10,713 nt of DNA from JANYCD01 sp043738385 (GCA_043738385.1 JAYUGL010000256.1:1-10713); one strand, 5' to 3'; positions 1-5,439 are shown, numbered from the stretch's first letter. The notes: a model not told the origin generated them from the sequence alone. Numbers and translations are program-made.

Positions 1-74
1 CCGGACTGAACCGCGGCGCGCGGCAAGCGCTTCACTCGTCAGCGTGGAAAGAGTGCGCTTGCTATCATCCGACC

Positions 75-992
75 ATGACCCTGACTGAACTGCGGTATAT
101 CGTTACCCTGGCGCGCGAATGCCATTTCGGCCGCGCGGCGGAGAAGTGTTTTGTTTCCCAACCGACGCTGTCGGTAGCGGTCAAGAAACTCGAAGAAGAA
201 CTGGGCGTGGCCCTGTTCGAGCGGGCGTCGAACGAGGTGCACGTCACCGAAATCGGCCGCCGGCTGGTGACGCAAGCCGAGCGGGTGCTGGCCGAAGCGG
301 CGCTGGTCACCGAGATCGCGGCAGCCGGCAAAGATCCGCTCAGCGGGCCGTTGCGGCTGGGCTGCATCTATACCGTCGCGCCCTATCTGCTGCCGAAGCT
401 GGTGCCGCTGCTGAGGGAAAGCGCGCCATCAATGCCGCTGTTCATCGAAGAGAACTTCACCGCGCGCCTGCTCGAAAAAGTGAAGCACGGCGAGCTGGAC
501 GTGGCGATCGTCGCGCTGCCGGTGGATGAGCCGGGACTAGTGGCGCAAGCGGTGTATGACGAAGCTTTCCGCGTGCTGTTTCCCGCCAGCTATGCCTGGA
601 ACAAAACCAAGGTCATTGATGCGGCCTGGTTGCTCGATGCACCGCTCTTGATGTTGGGACCAGGCAACTGCTTTCGCGACCAGGTGCTCGACTTGTGTTC
701 CGGCGCCACTCGCGATGCGGGCAATTCGCCGCAGGTGCTCGAAGGCAGCTCGCTGGAAACCATTCGCCTCATGGTCGCCAGCGGCGTGGGGGTCACGGTC
801 ATGCCGGCTTCGGCGGTGGACGGCATTCCCGCCAAGGATCCGCTGCTGCGTGTGCGTCCTTTCGCCGACCCGCAACCGACGCGGCGTGTCGGACTGGTGT
901 GGCGTTCCAGCTTTCCCCGCCATCGCGCGGTTGACGCGCTGCGCAAGGCCCTGCTCGACTGTCGCCTGCCCGGAACCAAGCCTGTCGCATGA
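75..992 (+). CDS. oxyR: OxyR, LysR-family hydrogen peroxide sensor and transcription regulator
   Basis: A 305-residue LysR-type regulator. The winged helix-turn-helix lies at about residues 5-60 (HFGRAAEKCFVSQPTLS), followed by a linker helix and a substrate-binding-like regulatory domain. The decisive feature is the pair C199 and C208, in the context GNCFRDQVLDLC. Spacing and numbering equal those of E. coli OxyR, where these cysteines form the peroxide-induced disulfide that switches the protein into an activator. Length matches the family (about 305). The ATG at 75 gives the usual OxyR N-terminus (MTLTELRYIV), but no Shine-Dalgarno precedes it. A TATCAT at 63-68 could be a -10 element for a nearly leaderless message, though no convincing -35 is seen. 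Dps follows downstream, the expected target. OxyR is very likely; another LysR regulator is excluded by the cysteine pair. Confidence 0.95.
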   Translation: MTLTELRYIVTLARECHFGRAAEKCFVSQPTLSVAVKKLEEELGVALFERASNEVHVTEIGRRLVTQAERVLAEAALVTEIAAAGKDPLSGPLRLGCIYTVAPYLLPKLVPLLRESAPSMPLFIEENFTARLLEKVKHGELDVAIVALPVDEPGLVAQAVYDEAFRVLFPASYAWNKTKVIDAAWLLDAPLLMLGPGNCFRDQVLDLCSGATRDAGNSPQVLEGSSLETIRLMVASGVGVTVMPASAVDGIPAKDPLLRVRPFADPQPTRRVGLVWRSSFPRHRAVDALRKALLDCRLPGTKPVA

Positions 993-1028
993 TAGGCAAC
1001 CTCTATCAGGATCTATTTCACAATCAAT
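992..1028. promoter_or_regulatory. OxyR-type operator upstream of dps
   Basis: ATAG (992-995), seven bases, CTAT (1003-1006) is an exact match to one half of the OxyR consensus ATAG-N7-CTAT-N7-ATAG-N7-CTAT. With flanking bases it is a perfect GATAG-N7-CTATC dyad. At the spacing expected for the second half, the third tetranucleotide is TATT (no match) and the fourth is CAAT at 1025-1028 (3 of 4). The site starts at the last base of the oxyR stop codon, and its distal end touches the -35 element at 1029, the usual place for an activator contacting RNA polymerase. The role is inferred from position and motif. Confidence 0.75.
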
Positions 1029-1057
1029 TTGATTGATCGGTACGCTTGCTCTAATCT
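1029..1057 (+). promoter_or_regulatory. predicted sigma-70 promoter of dps
   Basis: TTGATT (1029-1034), a 17-base spacer and TAATCT (1052-1057) form a moderate -35/-10 pair, each 4 of 6 to consensus. Such an imperfect promoter directly behind an OxyR-type site fits an activator-dependent gene. Transcription would start near 1063-1065, giving a leader of about 120 nt before the dps ATG. An AATCAA-T-TTGATT palindrome (1022-1034) overlaps the -35 and could belong to the operator. Confidence 0.6.
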
Positions 1058-1142
1058 GCGTTCAGGCATCGAGGCGGCGGCCTGCCCGAGCTGGTGCGAC
1101 TTTTGCTGGTAGCCGATTTGCAGTAGGTAACAGTTCTCAACC

Positions 1143-1162
1143 GGGCGACGCTAAATTCGCCC
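1143..1162 (+). other. hairpin in the dps leader, just before the ribosome binding site
   Basis: GGGCGA (1143-1148) and TCGCCC (1157-1162) are perfect complements around an 8-base A/T-rich loop. The hairpin ends eight bases before the dps Shine-Dalgarno AAAGGAG (1170-1176), which lies 7 bases from the ATG at 1184. No T-run follows, so this is not an intrinsic terminator. It may stabilise the 5' end or affect translation. This is a structural observation only. Confidence 0.35.
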
Positions 1163-1183
1163 ACTGAAGAAAGGAGCATCGAC

Positions 1184-1648
1184 ATGGACATTGGCATCAG
1201 CAAGAAAGATCGCGGAAAAATCGCTGGCGGATTGTCGCGCCTGCTCGCCGACACCTACACGCTGTACCTGAAGACGCACAACTTTCACTGGAACGTCACC
1301 GGCCCGATGTTCAACACCCTGCACCTGATGTTCATGGCGCAATACACCGAGTTGTGGAACGCGCTGGACATCATTGCCGAGCGCATCCGCGCCCTCGACT
1401 TCCCGGCGCCGGGTACCTACCGCGAGTTCGCCAAGCTGACCTCGATCAAGGAAAGCGAAGGCGTGCCGAACGCAGAGGAAATGATCCGCCAGCTGGTGGA
1501 AGGCCAGGAGATCGTGGCGCGCACCGCGCGCGGCCTGTTCCCGATCGTCGACAAGGCCAACGACGAACCGAGCGCCGACCTGCTCACCCAACGCATGCAG
1601 ATCCATGAGAAAAACGCATGGATGCTGCGCAGCCTGTTGCAGAAGTGA
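1184..1648 (+). CDS. dps: Dps, ferritin-like DNA-binding/iron-sequestering protein
   Basis: A 154-residue Dps-family protein that would assemble into a dodecamer, oxidise Fe(II) with peroxide at inter-subunit sites and store iron, protecting DNA. The Dps signature runs from residue 32 (HNFHWNVTG) through LHLMF at 46-50 to D62 and E66 (LDIIAERIR). By position, H35, H47, D62 and E66 correspond to the ferroxidase ligands. The acidic ligand expected four residues after H47 is instead M51. The N-terminus is short with few lysines, so DNA binding by a long basic tail is not obvious. A strong Shine-Dalgarno (AAAGGAG, 7-base spacing) fixes the ATG start. It follows oxyR with an OxyR-type site and its own promoter between them. 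No clear terminator is seen after it. Confidence 0.93.
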   Translation: MDIGISKKDRGKIAGGLSRLLADTYTLYLKTHNFHWNVTGPMFNTLHLMFMAQYTELWNALDIIAERIRALDFPAPGTYREFAKLTSIKESEGVPNAEEMIRQLVEGQEIVARTARGLFPIVDKANDEPSADLLTQRMQIHEKNAWMLRSLLQK

Positions 1649-1694
1649 TTGTTGAAAGCACCGGCGGCATTGACGATGGCCCTTGCTGACCTGC

Positions 1695-1755
1695 ACCAGT
1701 TCGGCAAGCTGGAGTGATACCGTTGTACAACGCTCGCGCAAAGTGCAGATTTTCC
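1695..1755 (-). pseudogene. inverted, truncated tRNA-Gly relic (promoter -10 to anticodon arm)
   Basis: Read on the minus strand, 1755 down to 1695 aligns without gaps to 2467-2527, which is the -10 region plus the 5' 43 bases of the intact tRNA-Gly(CCC). I count 48 of 61 identical positions: 14 of 18 in the promoter part and 34 of 43 in the tRNA part. The match includes acceptor 5' strand GCGAGCG, D arm and anticodon arm. The anticodon loop reads TTGCCGA, so the triplet at the anticodon position is GCC rather than CCC. The T arm (TTCGA) and the 3' acceptor strand are absent, so it cannot form a tRNA. The homology fades just upstream of the -10. This looks like an old inverted partial duplication of the tRNA locus, now on the far side of the toxin-antitoxin cassette. 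The rest of 1649-1846 shows no gene. Confidence 0.65.
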
Positions 1756-1786
1756 GGAGGAACTCCCCTTTTCACCACGCGGAAAT

Positions 1787-1815
1787 TTGCTCTAGCTGAC
1801 GCAACAGGCTACCAT
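1787..1815 (+). promoter_or_regulatory. predicted promoter of the toxin-antitoxin operon
   Basis: TTGCTC (1787-1792), a 17-base spacer and TACCAT (1810-1815) form a plausible weak sigma-70 promoter. The -10 runs into the left arm of the palindrome at 1812-1837, so a repressor bound there would block polymerase. Start would fall near 1822, inside the palindrome. Confidence 0.45.
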
Positions 1816-1837
1816 TTGCTACATTTGTAGCAAATGG
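1812..1837. promoter_or_regulatory. 12-bp-arm palindrome, probable antitoxin operator
   Basis: CCATTTGCTACA (1812-1823), a two-base TT centre and TGTAGCAAATGG (1826-1837) are perfect inverted repeats. The palindrome overlaps the predicted -10 and its right end runs into the purine-rich GGGAG (1836-1840) that serves as ribosome binding site for the antitoxin ATG at 1847. This is the classic arrangement for conditional autoregulation by a ribbon-helix-helix antitoxin. In RNA it could also form a 12-bp hairpin that hides the ribosome binding site. Confidence 0.75.
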
Positions 1838-1846
1838 GAGAAAATC

Positions 1847-2074
1847 ATGAGCATGCCTGTCCGTATTGATGACGAACTGTATGAACAAGCGAAGGTCGCC
1901 TCAAAGGGCGAGTGTCGCACCATCGCAGGTCAACTCGAATTCTGGGCCAAGATCGGCAGGGCTGCACTTGACAATCCCGACCTGCCGATTGAATTCGTCA
2001 GGGAATTACTGATTGCCAGGGCGGAAGATCTCAAGCAATTCCCGGCCTTTGAGCCAGGTCAGTTCCGTGGCTGA
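1847..2074 (+). CDS. ParD-like ribbon-helix-helix antitoxin
   Basis: A 75-residue protein resembling the ParD-like antitoxin family of type II toxin-antitoxin systems. The short N-terminal strand MPVRIDDELYEQAK (from residue 3) is the expected ribbon-helix-helix DNA-binding part. It is followed by the family-typical segment CRTIAGQLEFWAKIGRAALDNPDLPIEFV and an acidic/proline-rich C-terminus that would wrap the toxin. The ATG at 1847 has GGGAG at 1836-1840. Its stop overlaps the next gene by 8 bases, as usual for antitoxin-toxin pairs. It would neutralise the downstream toxin and repress its own promoter at the palindrome 1812-1837. Codon choice is less GC-rich than in the flanking housekeeping genes, which fits an acquired cassette. 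The family assignment is from recognised sequence pattern; the symbol parD is not applied because the pair is only ParDE-like. Confidence 0.82.
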   Translation: MSMPVRIDDELYEQAKVASKGECRTIAGQLEFWAKIGRAALDNPDLPIEFVRELLIARAEDLKQFPAFEPGQFRG

Positions 2075-2345
2075 GATTCGCGTTCAGCAAACCAACGGAT
2101 TTCTGCGGGCCTACAAGAAACTGCACAACAACCAGAAGGACGCGGTTGATCAGGCTGTCGCCGATATCGTTCACGATCCGGCCATCGGCGAGGCCAAAAA
2201 AGGCGACCTCTCGGGTGTTTTTGTTCACAAGTTTGACTGCGTCAACCAACCGTTTCTACTCGCTTACGAATACGACCCCGCATCCCGTCTGTTGCTCCTG
2301 GTTGGTACGCACGAGAACTTTTACCGCAACCTCAAACGCGGTTAA
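2067..2345 (+). CDS. RelE/ParE-superfamily toxin
   Basis: A 92-residue protein from a GTG at 2067 that overlaps the antitoxin stop by 8 bases. A longer frame opens at a TTG at 2013 but would lie deep in the antitoxin gene and is not preferred. Features of the RelE/ParE fold are visible: an N-terminal strand (AEIRVQQT), two helices with FLRAYKKLHNNQKDAVDQA, a basic stretch GEAKKGDL, then strands VFVHKFDC, FLLAYEYD and LLLLVGTHENFYRNLKR. The closing H-E-N-F-Y-R segment is a common ending of this toxin group. Members either cleave mRNA at the ribosome (RelE-like) or poison gyrase (ParE-like). The sequence alone does not say which. The partner is the ParD-like protein encoded just upstream. Nothing suggests it is broken. 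Confidence 0.82.
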   Translation: MAEIRVQQTNGFLRAYKKLHNNQKDAVDQAVADIVHDPAIGEAKKGDLSGVFVHKFDCVNQPFLLAYEYDPASRLLLLVGTHENFYRNLKRG

Positions 2346-2444
2346 ACGCGCGCAAGCTGATGATGTACAACAACGTCTCTCAATTCATCATCCCCAGCAC
2401 CAAAGCAGTCATCACAGTAATCGCACCACTTTCGCAATGACGAT

Positions 2445-2473
2445 TTGCGGCAATTCTGCTATGCCCGTAAAAT
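2445..2473 (+). promoter_or_regulatory. predicted promoter of tRNA-Gly(CCC)
   Basis: TTGCGG (2445-2450), a 17-base spacer and TAAAAT (2468-2473, 5 of 6 to consensus) lie 11 bases before the mature tRNA 5' end at 2485. The -10 and the bases after it are also conserved in the inverted relic at 1738-1755, supporting this as the true promoter. Between the toxin stop (2345) and this promoter only a GATGATG/CATCATC inverted repeat with a 20-base loop (2359-2392) was seen, without a T-run. Confidence 0.65.
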
Positions 2474-2484
2474 CTGTACTGTAC

Positions 2485-2558
2485 GCGGGCGTCGTATAAC
2501 GGCATTACTCCAGCTTCCCAAGCTGATAACGAGGGTTCGACTCCCTTCGCCCGCTCCA
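2485..2558 (+). tRNA. tRNA-Gly (anticodon CCC)
   Basis: A 74-base tRNA including an encoded CCA end. The acceptor stem GCGGGCG (2485-2491) pairs with CGCCCGC (2548-2554), followed by discriminator T and CCA (2555-2558). The D arm is short, as in bacterial tRNA-Gly. The anticodon arm has the loop TTCCCAA with anticodon CCC at 2517-2519, which reads GGG. The T arm is GAGGG, TTCGACT, CCCTT (2531-2547). The outermost anticodon-stem pair is a C-A mismatch. The body closely resembles other bacterial tRNA-Gly(CCC). It lies between the toxin-antitoxin cassette and the transporter gene, on the same strand. Confidence 0.96.
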
Positions 2559-2585
2559 GTCCCTCTTCTCCACGCACCTGCGGCC

Positions 2586-2607
2586 GCGCAAAAGCAATAT
2601 GCTGCGC
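2586..2607 (+). other. hairpin between tRNA-Gly and the YhhQ-type gene
   Basis: GCGC (2586-2589) and AGCA (2593-2596) pair with TGCT (2600-2603) and GCGC (2604-2607), leaving a three-base AAA bulge and an ATA loop. No T-run follows, so it is not a canonical terminator. It covers the upstream candidate ATG at 2599 and leaves the better ribosome binding site at 2623-2628 free. It could be a processing or attenuation structure if transcription continues from the tRNA. Confidence 0.35.
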
Positions 2608-2634
2608 GAATCATCCGGTCAAAAGGGGCGCTTC

Positions 2635-3339
2635 GTGCAACAGCGACAATACAAGTACTACGACTTCGTCATGGCGGCGTTTGTCTGCGTGCTGCTGTGT
2701 TCCAACCTGATCGGCGCGGCCAAGGCGGCGCAGGTAACACTGCCGTTTTTCGGCACGGTGGAATTCGGCGGCGGCATCCTGTTTTTTCCGATTTCCTATT
2801 TTTTCGGCGACATCCTCACCGAGGTTTATGGCTACGGCCGCGACCGCCGCGTGGTGTGGGCCGGCTTTGCGGCGCTGGCCTTTGCCAGCCTGATGTCGGT
2901 GGTGGTGCTGGCGTTGACCCCGGCCGACAACGACTTCAACCGCGAGTACCAGATTCACTTGCAAGGCGTTTTCGGCAACACGCCGCGCATCATGCTCGGC
3001 TCGATGATTGCCTTCTGGTGCGGCAGCTTTTCCAACAGCTACGTCTTGGCGAAAATGAAAATCGCCACCCAGGGCAAATGGCTGTGGTCGCGCACCATTG
3101 GTTCGACCATGGTCGGCGAACTTGTCGATTCCTCGCTGTTTTATGTCATCGCTTTTTACGGCATCTGGCCGACCGATCAATTGGTTCGTATCGCCATCAT
3201 CCAGTACGTGTTGAAGACCAGTTGGGAAATTCTGGCGACACCGCTGACCTACAAGGTCGTTTCCTTCCTCAAGCGCAAGGAGCACGAGGACTACTACGAC
3301 CGTCACACCAATTTCAATCCATTCAAGATCCAGCTCTGA
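2635..3339 (+). CDS. yhhQ: YhhQ-family queuosine precursor transporter
   Basis: An integral membrane protein of the YhhQ/VUT family (formerly DUF165), which imports queuosine precursors (preQ0/preQ1) for tRNA modification. About six hydrophobic segments are visible, including FVMAAFVCVLLCSNLIGA, ILFFPISYFFGDILTEVYGY, FAALAFASLMSVVVLAL and SLFYVIAFYGIW. The ILTEVYGY and GELVDSSLFY motifs are family hallmarks. I choose the GTG at 2635 (234 residues) because AAGGGG at 2623-2628 lies six bases before it and family members usually begin just before QRQYKYYDF. An in-frame ATG at 2599 (246 residues) has no Shine-Dalgarno and sits in a hairpin. No preQ1 riboswitch is recognised upstream. The gene may be transcribed by read-through from the tRNA promoter. 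The C-terminus is hydrophilic (KRKEHEDYYDRHTNFNPF). Confidence 0.88.
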   Translation: MQQRQYKYYDFVMAAFVCVLLCSNLIGAAKAAQVTLPFFGTVEFGGGILFFPISYFFGDILTEVYGYGRDRRVVWAGFAALAFASLMSVVVLALTPADNDFNREYQIHLQGVFGNTPRIMLGSMIAFWCGSFSNSYVLAKMKIATQGKWLWSRTIGSTMVGELVDSSLFYVIAFYGIWPTDQLVRIAIIQYVLKTSWEILATPLTYKVVSFLKRKEHEDYYDRHTNFNPFKIQL

Positions 3340-3354
3340 AGTCATCCGGATCGG

Positions 3355-3383
3355 TTGCGCAAAGCGGCCAAAAACGCGATAAT
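3355..3383 (+). promoter_or_regulatory. predicted promoter of feoAB
   Basis: TTGCGC (3355-3360), a 17-base spacer and GATAAT (3378-3383, 5 of 6 to consensus) form a good sigma-70 pair. Transcription would start near 3390, leaving about 29 bases before the feoA ATG. The -10 coincides with the start of the Fur box. Confidence 0.65.
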
Positions 3384-3403
3384 GAGAACAATTCTCAAAT
3401 CGC
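3376..3403. promoter_or_regulatory. Fur box controlling feoAB
   Basis: The 19 bases at 3378-3396 match the classical Fur box GATAATGATAATCATTATC at 15 of 19 positions, with the first eight identical. The core is a perfect TGAGAA-CAA-TTCTCA dyad (3383-3397), flanked by GCGAT (3376-3380) and ATCGC (3399-3403), which are also complementary. Placed over the -10, bound Fe-Fur would shut off ferrous iron uptake when iron is plentiful. Function is inferred from motif and context. Confidence 0.85.
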
Positions 3404-3418
3404 TCTGCCTATGTGGTC

Positions 3419-3646
3419 ATGCCCAACTCCTTAGCCTCTCTGCCGCCAGGACACGAAGCCAGTATCGTCGCCGTTCATGCCGAAGAAGCCCTGCATCACC
3501 GGCTCGCAGCCATGGGTTTTCGCGCCGGCAAACGCATCCAGCTGATGCGCCGCGGCGCCTTCCTCGGCCCGCTGCACGTTCGTATCGGCAGCACCGACGT
3601 CATCATCCGACGACGCGACGCCCGCTGCATCGAAATCGCGCTCTAA
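3419..3646 (+). CDS. feoA: FeoA, small cytosolic partner of the ferrous iron transporter
   Basis: A 75-residue FeoA protein, a single SH3-like beta-barrel domain typical of the family (about 75 residues). Recognisable elements are SLASLPPGHEASIVAV at the start, the helix with HHRLAAMGFRAGKRIQLMRRG, and the closing strands with GPLHVRIGSTDVIIRRRDARCIEI. FeoA acts at the inner face of the membrane and supports FeoB activity. I take the ATG at 3419 as start; a GTG two codons earlier (3413) is possible. Neither has a clear Shine-Dalgarno. The gene ends two bases before the feoB start, implying translational coupling. The Fur box and promoter lie just upstream. No feoC is seen in the operon. Confidence 0.92.
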   Translation: MPNSLASLPPGHEASIVAVHAEEALHHRLAAMGFRAGKRIQLMRRGAFLGPLHVRIGSTDVIIRRRDARCIEIAL

Positions 3647-3648
3647 GC

Positions 3649-5439
3649 ATGAAAAGAGTCGCCCTGCTGGGCATGCCGAATACCGGCAAGTCCACCTTGT
3701 TCAACCGCCTGACCGGCGCTTCGGCGCGGGTCGGCAACTGGCCCGGTGTGACGGTGGATCTGCTGACCGCGAAAATTCTGGTCGGCGGCAGCATGGTAGA
3801 AGTGGTGGACCTGCCCGGCATCTACGACCTGCACGGCTATGGCGACGATGAAAAGCTGGTACGCCATTTTCTCGAACAGCAACCGATGGATCTGCTGGTC
3901 GTCATGGTCAACGCCGTTCAGCTTGAACGGCAACTGGTGCTGCCGCTGCAACTGAAAGAACTCGGTTTCTCGATCGTGGTGCTGGTCAACATGATCGACG
4001 AAGCGCGCAAGCTCGGCATTGGCATCGATCAGGCGAAACTTGCCGCCGGGCTTGGCGTGCCAGTGGTGCCGATCAGCGCCAAGTATGGCGACGGTCGCCA
4101 GGAGATGATGCAGACTATTGCGCGGGCGCTCGGCACCAGTAACATCAACGCAGCGCCGAAAGCCCGCGAACGGCTGGCGCAGGACGACGAAATGGAAGCT
4201 CGCGTCGCCAGCCTGATGAAACAGGCCGTGGACATGCCGATTCGCCTGCCCGAGCAACACTCCGACCGGCTTGACCGCATCGTGATGAACCGCTGGCTGG
4301 GATTGCCGCTGTTCTTCCTCGCCATGCTGGGTGTGTTTTCCGGCGTGTTCTGGCTGGGCGCGCCATTACAGGATTTGCTGCAGCAGTTGTTCAACGCCTT
4401 CGGCAACCACGTGCTGACCCCGGCGCTCAGTGACGCACCTGAACTGGTGCGCGGTCTGGTCGTCGACGGTCTCTACAACGGCGTGGCCACGGTCGCTTCG
4501 TTCGTGCCGATGATCCTCCTGTTTTTCTTTTTCATGGCGCTGGTCGAGGACTCCGGTTACCTGTCGCGCGCTGCCTACCTGATGGATGCGCTGATGGCGC
4601 GTGTCGGGCTCGACGGCCGCAGCTTTGTCATGCTGCTGATGGGCTTCGGCTGCAACGTGCCGGCGCTGATGGGCACACGGGTGATGCGCAGCCGCGCGCT
4701 GCGCCTGCTCTCAATGCTGGTGATTCCGTTCTCGCTGTGTTCGGCACGGCTACAGGTCTTTCTATTCATCATCAGCGCATTGTTCACGCCGCATCAGGCA
4801 CCATGGGTGCTGCTGTCCCTGTATATCTTCAGCTTCGTCGTGGCTTTTTTCACGGCGTGGCTGTTCAAGGGACAAAAGGCGTTCCGTTCCGAAGAGCCCT
4901 TCGTCATCGAACTGCCGCCTTATCGGCTGCCGACCCTGCGCCAGGTCATCATGCGCGGCTGGCTGGAAGTGCGGCATTTTCTGGTGCGCGCCAGCAAGAT
5001 CATCGTCTCCGGCGTGGTGCTGGTGTGGCTGCTCACGCACCTGCCGTCAGGCGTTGCCCCGGCCGGTCCGGACACTTACGCCGGCATGCTCGGCCGCCTG
5101 ATGCAGCCGGTGCTGGCCCCGATCGGCATCGACCAGCAGATGACAGTGGCGCTGTTGTTCGGCTTCGTCGCCAAGGAAATCGTGATCGGCGCACTGGCCG
5201 TGATCTACGGCCTCGAAGGCAGCGCGCTGACCAGCCACATCGGCCACAGCATGAACTGGGTGCAGGCCTACAGCTTCATGTTGTTCACGCTGATTTACAC
5301 GCCCTGCGTGTCGACCATCGCCACCATGCGCACTGAATCGCGCAGCGTCAAATTCGCCGCTTTCTCCGTCCTCTGGGCGCTGGGCCTGGCATGGGTCACC
5401 AGTTTCGTCTTCTTCCAGATATTCCGCCATTTCGTTTAG
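3649..5439 (+). CDS. feoB: FeoB, GTP-dependent ferrous iron permease
   Basis: A 596-residue inner-membrane Fe(II) transporter with an N-terminal G domain. G1 is GMPNTGKS (8-15), G2 lies in VGNWPGVT (28-35), G3 is DLPG (54-57), G4 is NMID (114-117) and G5 is SAK (143-145). A short linker/GDI-like region (about 150-210) precedes the membrane part, which begins near residue 217. The two Gate regions are clear: GFGCNVPALMG around C336, and LIYTPCVSTIAT around C553, with a further conserved cysteine in PFSLCSARL (C364). It is compact compared with the 773-residue E. coli protein but complete, ending soon after the last membrane span. The ATG at 3649 follows the feoA stop by two bases and has no Shine-Dalgarno, so coupling is likely. 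The frame remains open upstream through feoA, but the G1 motif fixes this start. Confidence 0.95.
   Translation: MKRVALLGMPNTGKSTLFNRLTGASARVGNWPGVTVDLLTAKILVGGSMVEVVDLPGIYDLHGYGDDEKLVRHFLEQQPMDLLVVMVNAVQLERQLVLPLQLKELGFSIVVLVNMIDEARKLGIGIDQAKLAAGLGVPVVPISAKYGDGRQEMMQTIARALGTSNINAAPKARERLAQDDEMEARVASLMKQAVDMPIRLPEQHSDRLDRIVMNRWLGLPLFFLAMLGVFSGVFWLGAPLQDLLQQLFNAFGNHVLTPALSDAPELVRGLVVDGLYNGVATVASFVPMILLFFFFMALVEDSGYLSRAAYLMDALMARVGLDGRSFVMLLMGFGCNVPALMGTRVMRSRALRLLSMLVIPFSLCSARLQVFLFIISALFTPHQAPWVLLSLYIFSFVVAFFTAWLFKGQKAFRSEEPFVIELPPYRLPTLRQVIMRGWLEVRHFLVRASKIIVSGVVLVWLLTHLPSGVAPAGPDTYAGMLGRLMQPVLAPIGIDQQMTVALLFGFVAKEIVIGALAVIYGLEGSALTSHIGHSMNWVQAYSFMLFTLIYTPCVSTIATMRTESRSVKFAAFSVLWALGLAWVTSFVFFQIFRHFV

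Noticed and set aside
1..74. Tail of an upstream gene (a TGA at 7-9 in frame 1), possibly recG, which often precedes oxyR in betaproteobacteria
   Set aside because: Only two codons are visible before the stop; nothing can be identified from them.
1649..1717. In-frame open stretch after the dps stop ending in a short MALADLHQFGKLE peptide
   Set aside because: Only 22 codons, no ribosome binding site, and the region is better explained as part of the inverted tRNA relic.
1756..1772. GGAG-GAA-CTCC followed by CCTTTT as a dps terminator
   Set aside because: A 4-bp stem with a 3-base loop and only four T residues is too weak for an intrinsic terminator.
2359..2392. GATGATG/CATCATC inverted repeat after the toxin gene as a terminator
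   Set aside because: The 20-base loop and lack of a T-run make it unlikely; a 7-bp repeat of this simple sequence can arise by chance.
2531..2558. Use of the tRNA-Gly 3' end as an attachment site for an integrated element
   Set aside because: No direct repeat of the tRNA 3' end is found elsewhere in the window and no integrase gene is present. The only copy is of the 5' half and inverted.
2559..2634. preQ1 riboswitch before the queuosine-precursor transporter gene
   Set aside because: The hairpin present does not show the C-rich loop and A-rich tail of a preQ1-I aptamer, and no other aptamer pattern is visible.
2445..3434. Open frame of 329 codons on the + strand across tRNA-Gly and the transporter gene
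   Set aside because: It includes the tRNA gene and is an Arg/His-rich out-of-frame shadow of the YhhQ-type gene.
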